A program made the position numbers and the translations under genes. The notes below the pieces were generated by a model. The model had not been told where the DNA came from. It saw only the letters and a program-made list of their open reading frames with translations, and did not search any database. Source: a virus. Taken from it: a DNA stretch of 64,000 nt. The stretch is from positions 1 through 64,000 of IMG/VR virus record IMGVR_UViG_3300030333_001969. One strand, 5' to 3'. Positions 61,311 to 64,000 of the stretch are shown here, one piece after another (position 1 is the first letter of the stretch; every line of letters begins with the position of its first letter).

Positions 61311-61354
61311 GAATATATGAGGTGTGTTTAACACAAAGTACCACACCATATGGT
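61311..61354 (-). promoter_or_regulatory. Promoter copy 2, for the 179-residue gene
   Basis: Reading leftward: ACCATATGGT, TACTTTGTGTTAAA, then ACCTCATATATTC. Same layout as copy 1 and copy 3. The start of transcription is expected near 61285-61290, giving a 5' leader of about 50 nt. Confidence 0.65.
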
Positions 61355-61365
61355 TTTACTTTGTG

Positions 61366-61745
61366 TAAAAAACCAGATAGGAGAGAATGCTTGGATTTAC
61401 ACTTAGGCTAATCTACCGTTATTCTAAGTCCAAGTCTCATATCTCTCCATTGGGGAGTGTGAGTGGGTTTTGTATTGTGCTTTCCTAAGGCACTCTCAGA
61501 CCCGAAACTGAGCAAATGAAGGTGGATGCTGGACTCTCTTTCGATTACCAGCAAAGACGCATGGGCGTTAGTTCTACATATCTTGAGTATACAGTCCTAA
61601 CCCGCGCTTACTCATTCTTACCCCGCTAAGGGCGTTGTCCTGCCTTTCCTTTCTAAGAACGACTCGGTGTCCCGCTAAGAACCAAGAATGATGCTTTACA
61701 CCCTAACGATGGTGTTATTCAGCCAATCCGTGCCAACCGCGCCGT
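61366..61745 (-). ncRNA. Candidate structured non-coding RNA
   Basis: Promoter copy 3 faces this gene-free stretch. The region holds several stems: GCCAAC/GTTGGC (61727-61744), CATTCTT/AAGAATG, GTGC/GCAC around TTTCCTAAG, GCTGG/CCAGC. It ends with a hairpin (GGAGAGA/TCTCTCC and CTTGGA/TCCAAG, 61380-61448), whose tip contains ACACTTAGGC, followed leftward by TTTTTT (61372-61367). A promoter, dense pairing and a terminator-like end suggest a transcript of about 380 nt. I could not match it to tRNA, tmRNA, RNase P or SRP RNA. Confidence 0.5.
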
Positions 61746-61767
61746 TGGCATTCTTATGTTTAAGGGT

Positions 61768-61811
61768 GAATATATCAGGTGCAATTGACACAAAGTATCA
61801 CACCATATGGT
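61768..61811 (-). promoter_or_regulatory. Promoter copy 3, facing the candidate RNA
   Basis: Reading leftward: ACCATATGGT, GATACTTTGTGTCAA, then ACCTGATATATTC. It is the same 44-nt layout as copy 2, but no protein gene follows. Confidence 0.6.
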
Positions 61812-62150
61812 AAGTTATTAGGTCATAGTGGATTGTAAGGCGGGTTTCTCCCTGTGGTAGCCACTATCCAACAAAGAGGCTAATTCCTAAGAATAGAGCC
61901 TAAGCGTACTCAAAGTTGGTGTGGCAGCCACGGTGGAGAAACTCCGCCTTAGAAGCCTACTGACCATAAACACTTATTCCCCATTTAATGGGGAGAAACA
62001 TTACATTAACATGAAATAATACAGATTTCGGTTGCTTAATACGCTAAGGCCGATTCAGGGCCACTTAGGTTCGGCTATGGCCTTTCCCTGAATTTAGCCT
62101 TACCGTATTAACCGCCTCAACTGTATATATTTCATTATACTACCATATGG
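61803..62150. repeat. Hairpin-pair unit 2
   Basis: 348 nt between palindromes. Left hairpin 61821-61965: GGTCA pairs with TGACC, and AAGGCGGGTTTCTCC with GGAGAAACTCCGCCTT (one extra T); GCCTAAGCGT is at 61898-61907. Right hairpin 62011-62135: ATGAAATAATACAG pairs with CTGTATATATTTCAT, GCTTAATACGCTAAGG with CCTTACCGTATTAA; CCACTTAGGT is at 62061-62070. Confidence 0.75.
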
Positions 62151-62459
62151 TTACTTAGTCTAGGAGTTAAGCATAACTCATGCAGCATAATAGGCTCCTA
62201 AGAGTCTAAGCCTAAGTGTTGATGCTGCTTGCGTTAGGCTTAACTCCAAGCAAGATAATCCCATATCGGGTTCTTTTGATTTGAGGTCTGTTTCAAACAG
62301 TTCAGATGCCAATCATAAACTTTTGCCAATGCAGTACCGCTTAGGCTGGGTCTTAAGACCCCCTTTAGGCTAGGAACGGATGTTCCTACCCGTCAAAAGA
62401 TTATGTTAGCATCATCACAACTCACCAGACCTTTATTTTATAATTAGCAAACCATATGG
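62143..62459. repeat. Hairpin-pair unit 3
   Basis: 317 nt. Left hairpin 62163-62247: GGAGTTAAGC pairs perfectly with GCTTAACTCC, GCAGCAT with ATGCTGC; GCCTAAGTGT is at 62210-62219. Right structure about 62284-62432: AGGTCTG pairs with CAGACCT; it contains CGCTTAGGC (62338-62346) and a perfect 14-bp palindrome GGGTCTTAAGACCC (62348-62361). Confidence 0.7.
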
Positions 62460-62779
62460 TTGTTTAGGTGATGCTAGGTTTAGTGTCTTCCTGTAGTCAC
62501 GGATTCAATTCAAAAAATTGAAGCCTAAGTGTATCTGTTACTGCGGGAGACACTAAACCAATGCCACCATAATAACCAGATTTAGAATCCGGTTCAAACA
62601 ATAAAGGAGTCTAACATAAAGGTTTGGCCTTTTCCAGATACAGCAAAATGACTCTTCGCTTAGGCTTCAAATTGAGATTTGTCCGTCATTTATCTGTATC
62701 CTCCTTGGCCTGCTAAACTTGCAATAGTTGTTTGCAAGTTAACAAACCATTAAGAAGACTCCTTTAACTTACCATATGG
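62452..62779. repeat. Hairpin-pair unit 4
   Basis: 328 nt. Left hairpin 62477-62559: GGTTTAGTGTCT pairs perfectly with AGACACTAAACC, TTCAATT with AATTGAA; GCCTAAGTGT is at 62523-62532. Right hairpin 62603-62765: AAAGGAGTCT pairs with AGACTCCTTT, GATACAG with CTGTATC; CGCTTAGGC is at 62657-62665. An extra stem AACTTGCAA/TTGCAAGTT (62717-62740) shares TTGCAAGTTAACA with unit 1. Confidence 0.75.
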
Positions 62780-63077
62780 TTTGATAAAGTGGTCTGCGTT
62801 TAGACGCGAATAAAGGGTGCGTAATCTTTAGTTTTGTATTAAAACAAGAGTTCACCTAAGTGAAAATCTAAATGTCTCGCCAGTTTTAATTCATAACTAA
62901 AGAGTACGTCACGCTTTAGTTCGCGTCTAAACGCGTGACCCATATCATTCCCGATAAATAGGGTATATATTCCACAAGCGATTGCGAAGGAGATAAACCT
63001 ATGAACACTTAGGCTCTTGTTATGACAAGCCCTATGTTCATCTCCTCCACTATCGCAGTTCCATTATTACCATATGG
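62772..63077. repeat. Hairpin-pair unit 5
   Basis: 306 nt. Left hairpin 62796-62934 is the strongest: GCGTTTAGACGCGAA pairs with TTCGCGTCTAAACGC, TCTTTAGTT with AACTAAAGA, and AAAAC with GTTTT, about 50 bp in all; CACCTAAGTG is at 62853-62862. Right hairpin 62978-63056: GCGAT pairs with ATCGC, GGAGAT with ATCTCC; ACACTTAGGC is at 63005-63014. Confidence 0.75.
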
Positions 63078-63304
63078 TAGGGCATAAAATATTAATTGAA
63101 GCATTAATCGCTTCTGTTAAACGAAAAGTTTCGGAAGCCGTCCCTTGTGAATCGAAAAAGGGTTCACCCGTGACCCCTCCGGCATTTTTCTTATTTCTCG
63201 TTTTTCTAAAACGTGAGAATAACGTTAACCAACCTCGTAGAAAACGGCTTGTTTTTCCTTCTCGACTCTTCAGACCCCTGAAAAACGCTATCATTACCAT
63301 ATGG
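63070..63304. repeat. Last short interval, weaker structure
   Basis: Between the last two palindromes. It contains several smaller inverted repeats (GAAGC/GCTTC, AAGCCGT/ACGGCTT, CGTTTT/AAAACG) but I found no CTTAGG motif. It looks like a degenerate or different unit. Two weak opposing frames here (63067-63564 minus, 63074-63394 plus) look spurious. Confidence 0.5.
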
Positions 63305-63335
63305 TTCTGCTTTGCACGGAACCTCTTATATATCC
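63296..63335 (+). promoter_or_regulatory. Promoter copy 4, for the rightward gene
   Basis: ACCATATGGT, TGCTTTGCACGG, ACCTCTTATATATCC on the plus strand: the same layout as the three leftward copies, at nearly the same spacing (40 instead of 43-44 nt). It faces the 169-residue gene. The expected start near 63358 leaves a leader of about 40 nt. Confidence 0.65.
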
Positions 63336-63353
63336 GATTACTCTCCCAAGAAT

Positions 63354-63366
63354 GCCCCCGAAACTT
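63354..63366. repeat. Left inverted repeat around the 169-residue gene
   Basis: GCCCCCGAAACTT pairs with AAGTTTCGGGGTGC (63929-63942) beyond the stop codon, with one bulged T. It also forms a local CCCAAG/CTTGGG stem (63345-63350, 63364-63369) in the 5' leader. As with the 179-residue gene, the mRNA ends could pair. Confidence 0.6.
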
Positions 63367-63400
63367 GGGCACGAAAGAAAATACACATAGGTGATAAAAG

Positions 63401-63910
63401 ATGGAAGATATTGAGTGGGATTCAGTAAAGATAAAAGTAAGCACTATGCTTGAAGGTAACGCAGAAGTTGGAGACATTCCAGAAGACGTTGTTACTCTTG
63501 CACAGATGCTAATAACGACAGGCGACAATAACGCTTCTACGCGTGATTCGCTGACTAACAGCATTAAGGATATGCTAAAGCCATACGCTGGTTATCCTTG
63601 GAAGAGAGGGAATCAGGGCATTCTACCTGCTGCGGCTCGCGCAGTTGTAGATTCTGCTACTGATAACATCCGAGAGGCAGCAAGAGAGTTCTTTAACTCT
63701 ACTTCGCAGTATTCTCAGCCCCTTCTCCGAAAGCACGGTAAGAGCAAGGGTTCCCCTGTTTACGCTGATGCTGACGAGTATGCAAACGAACTTGCTTCAA
63801 AGGCACGAAAGGCTGCAACACAACTGTTCAAGGACGGTGAGTGGGACGGCTCTCTATCGGGTCTTGCTGCTTGTGCGTCTTATGACGACATAACCACGGA
63901 GGATGAGTAA
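63401..63910 (+). CDS. HGKS-type cassette protein B (paralogue of 60700-61239)
   Basis: 169 residues; AGGTGAT lies 7 nt before ATG 63401 (MEDIEWDSVKIKVSTMLEGN). It is the only convincing plus-strand gene. It shares with the 179-residue protein the segment GDNNASTRDSLTNSI, KHGKSKGSPVY near 115 and EWDGS near 153, and the acidic end. It is predicted mostly helical (ATDNIREAAREFFNSTSQYS). It points away from its paralogue, with the gene-free hairpin array between them. GC content is higher than in the late operon. Function unknown; the array setting suggests it may bind or regulate these elements. Confidence 0.75.
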   Translation: MEDIEWDSVKIKVSTMLEGNAEVGDIPEDVVTLAQMLITTGDNNASTRDSLTNSIKDMLKPYAGYPWKRGNQGILPAAARAVVDSATDNIREAAREFFNSTSQYSQPLLRKHGKSKGSPVYADADEYANELASKARKAATQLFKDGEWDGSLSGLAACASYDDITTEDE

Positions 63911-63928
63911 TTCTTCCTTCGTTAACCT

Positions 63929-63990
63929 AAGTTTCGGGGTGCAATCTACCGAGGGGGAATAGGGTCTTTAATGGCCTTATTCCCTCTCAA
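63929..63990 (+). terminator. Inverted repeat partner and terminator-like hairpin after the rightward gene
   Basis: AAGTTTCGGGGTGC (63929-63942) is the partner of 63354-63366. GAGGGGGAATA (63951-63961) then pairs with TATTCCCTCTC (63978-63988), followed by pyrimidine-rich CAACTTTCTTC. CCTAAG at 63926-63931 resembles the tip motif, so another unit may begin here and continue past the window. Confidence 0.45.
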
Positions 63991-64000
63991 CTTTCTTCAG

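Larger units (their letters stand above)
58723..63305. repeat. CCATATGG palindrome array dividing the region into cassettes
   Basis: Ten perfect CCATATGG sites start at 58867, 59205, 60645, 61346, 61803, 62143, 62452, 62772, 63070 and 63297, usually within ACCATATGGT. An eleventh, imperfect one (GCATATGGT) is at 58723. An 8-bp site is expected about once in 64 kb by chance; I did not notice others in 1-58.7 kb. Spacing is 227-457 nt between gene-free neighbours and 701-1440 nt where genes lie between. Each interval has inverted-repeat structure: either inverted ends around genes, or a pair of long hairpins. Binding sites for a viral regulator, replication origin or recombination sites are all possible. 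Confidence 0.8.

Noticed and set aside
61366-61745. RNase P, SRP RNA or tmRNA
   Set aside because: The diagnostic conserved segments of these RNAs were not found; only pairing potential, promoter and T-run are visible.
58867-63077. Integron attC sites in the hairpins
   Set aside because: Some arms contain GTTRRRY-like and RYYYAAC-like words (for example GTTAAGC/GCTTAAC), but their order is opposite to attC, no integrase is present, and other hairpins lack these words.
63085-63200. tRNA-like segment with GGGTTCACCC
   Set aside because: No consistent acceptor stem, D-arm and anticodon arm can be drawn around it.
58723-63305. CRISPR array
   Set aside because: Repeats are 8-10 bp palindromes with long, unequal, structured intervals; there are no 25-40 bp repeats with short unique spacers and no cas genes.
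63067-63564. Minus-strand 165-codon frame overlapping the rightward gene
   Set aside because: It overlaps the well-supported plus-strand gene and its promoter, and the encoded sequence looks random.
60700-63910. HGKS as a Walker A motif in the paralogous proteins
   Set aside because: It lacks the GxxxxGK[ST] loop and there is no acidic Walker B strand; it is described only as a conserved motif.
1-64000. Integrated prophage or plasmid
   Set aside because: No integrase, attachment site, host genes or plasmid replication genes were seen; a free virus genome is the simpler reading, though the window does not show genome ends.

Overview
The window is most of the late (virion) region of a tailed double-stranded DNA virus, plus one end of an unusual non-coding region. 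Everything from about 58.4 kb down to position 1 is read leftward (minus strand). Genes are tightly packed, and many start and stop codons overlap as ATGA. The late genes include terminase, portal, protease-scaffold, HK97-type capsid, head-tail connectors, tail tube, tail chaperones with a frameshift site, tape measure, tail hub and fibre. The best guess is a marine archaeal virus, perhaps of Euryarchaeota such as Poseidoniales. Reasons: recurrent AGGTGAT ribosome-binding sites, TATA-like promoter elements, an ATP-dependent DNA ligase, many small zinc-binding proteins, AT-rich DNA and marine-type fibre sequence. The host assignment is inference, and a bacterial host is not excluded. I saw no integrase, DNA polymerase, lysis gene or tRNA.

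Layout, in transcription order from right to left. 58.4-41.2 kb: about 28 small to medium genes, mostly without recognisable function. Most of their products start with the same short peptide, M-x-W-x-x-I/L-L/I-K, often followed by an acidic residue (the W-tag). They include zinc ribbons, a KH-domain protein, a GNAT-like protein, large charged coiled-coil proteins and a possible small terminase. 41.2-36.8 kb: large terminase, a LAGLIDADG-type endonuclease gene, and a portal with zinc ribbons. 36.8-30.5 kb: W-tag genes, small charged genes and a DNA ligase. 30.5-27.4 kb: protease-scaffold fusion, major capsid protein and a capsid-associated protein. 27.3-25.5 kb: another small virion-like protein, two membrane proteins, a Ras-like GTPase and a short W-tag protein. 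25.5-20 kb: unknown and connector genes. 20-1 kb: tail tube, gpG/gpGT-like chaperones with a GGGAAAC slippery site, tape measure, baseplate or tail-tip proteins, a LamG protein, a 2,326-residue hub, and a fibre gene running off the left edge.

58.7-64 kb is different. It is divided by ten copies of the perfect palindrome CCATATGG into compartments. Some compartments hold genes: a four-gene block with 27-29 bp inverted ends, and two paralogous genes pointing away from each other. Five others hold a pair of long imperfect hairpins. The first hairpin of each pair carries GCCTAAGYGT (or a close variant) near its tip, and the second carries the reverse complement. Arm sequences differ between compartments while the fold is kept. 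Several gene-facing palindromes form a shared promoter layout (CCATATGG, a CTTTG box, then ATATAT). One of these promoters faces a gene-free, highly structured stretch ending in a hairpin and T-run, a candidate non-coding RNA of about 380 nt.

The two most interesting systems are the W-tag, which resembles the N-terminal capsid-targeting peptide of phage T4 internal proteins and also appears at the C-terminus of the scaffold, and the CCATATGG cassette/hairpin array with its paralogous flanking genes.
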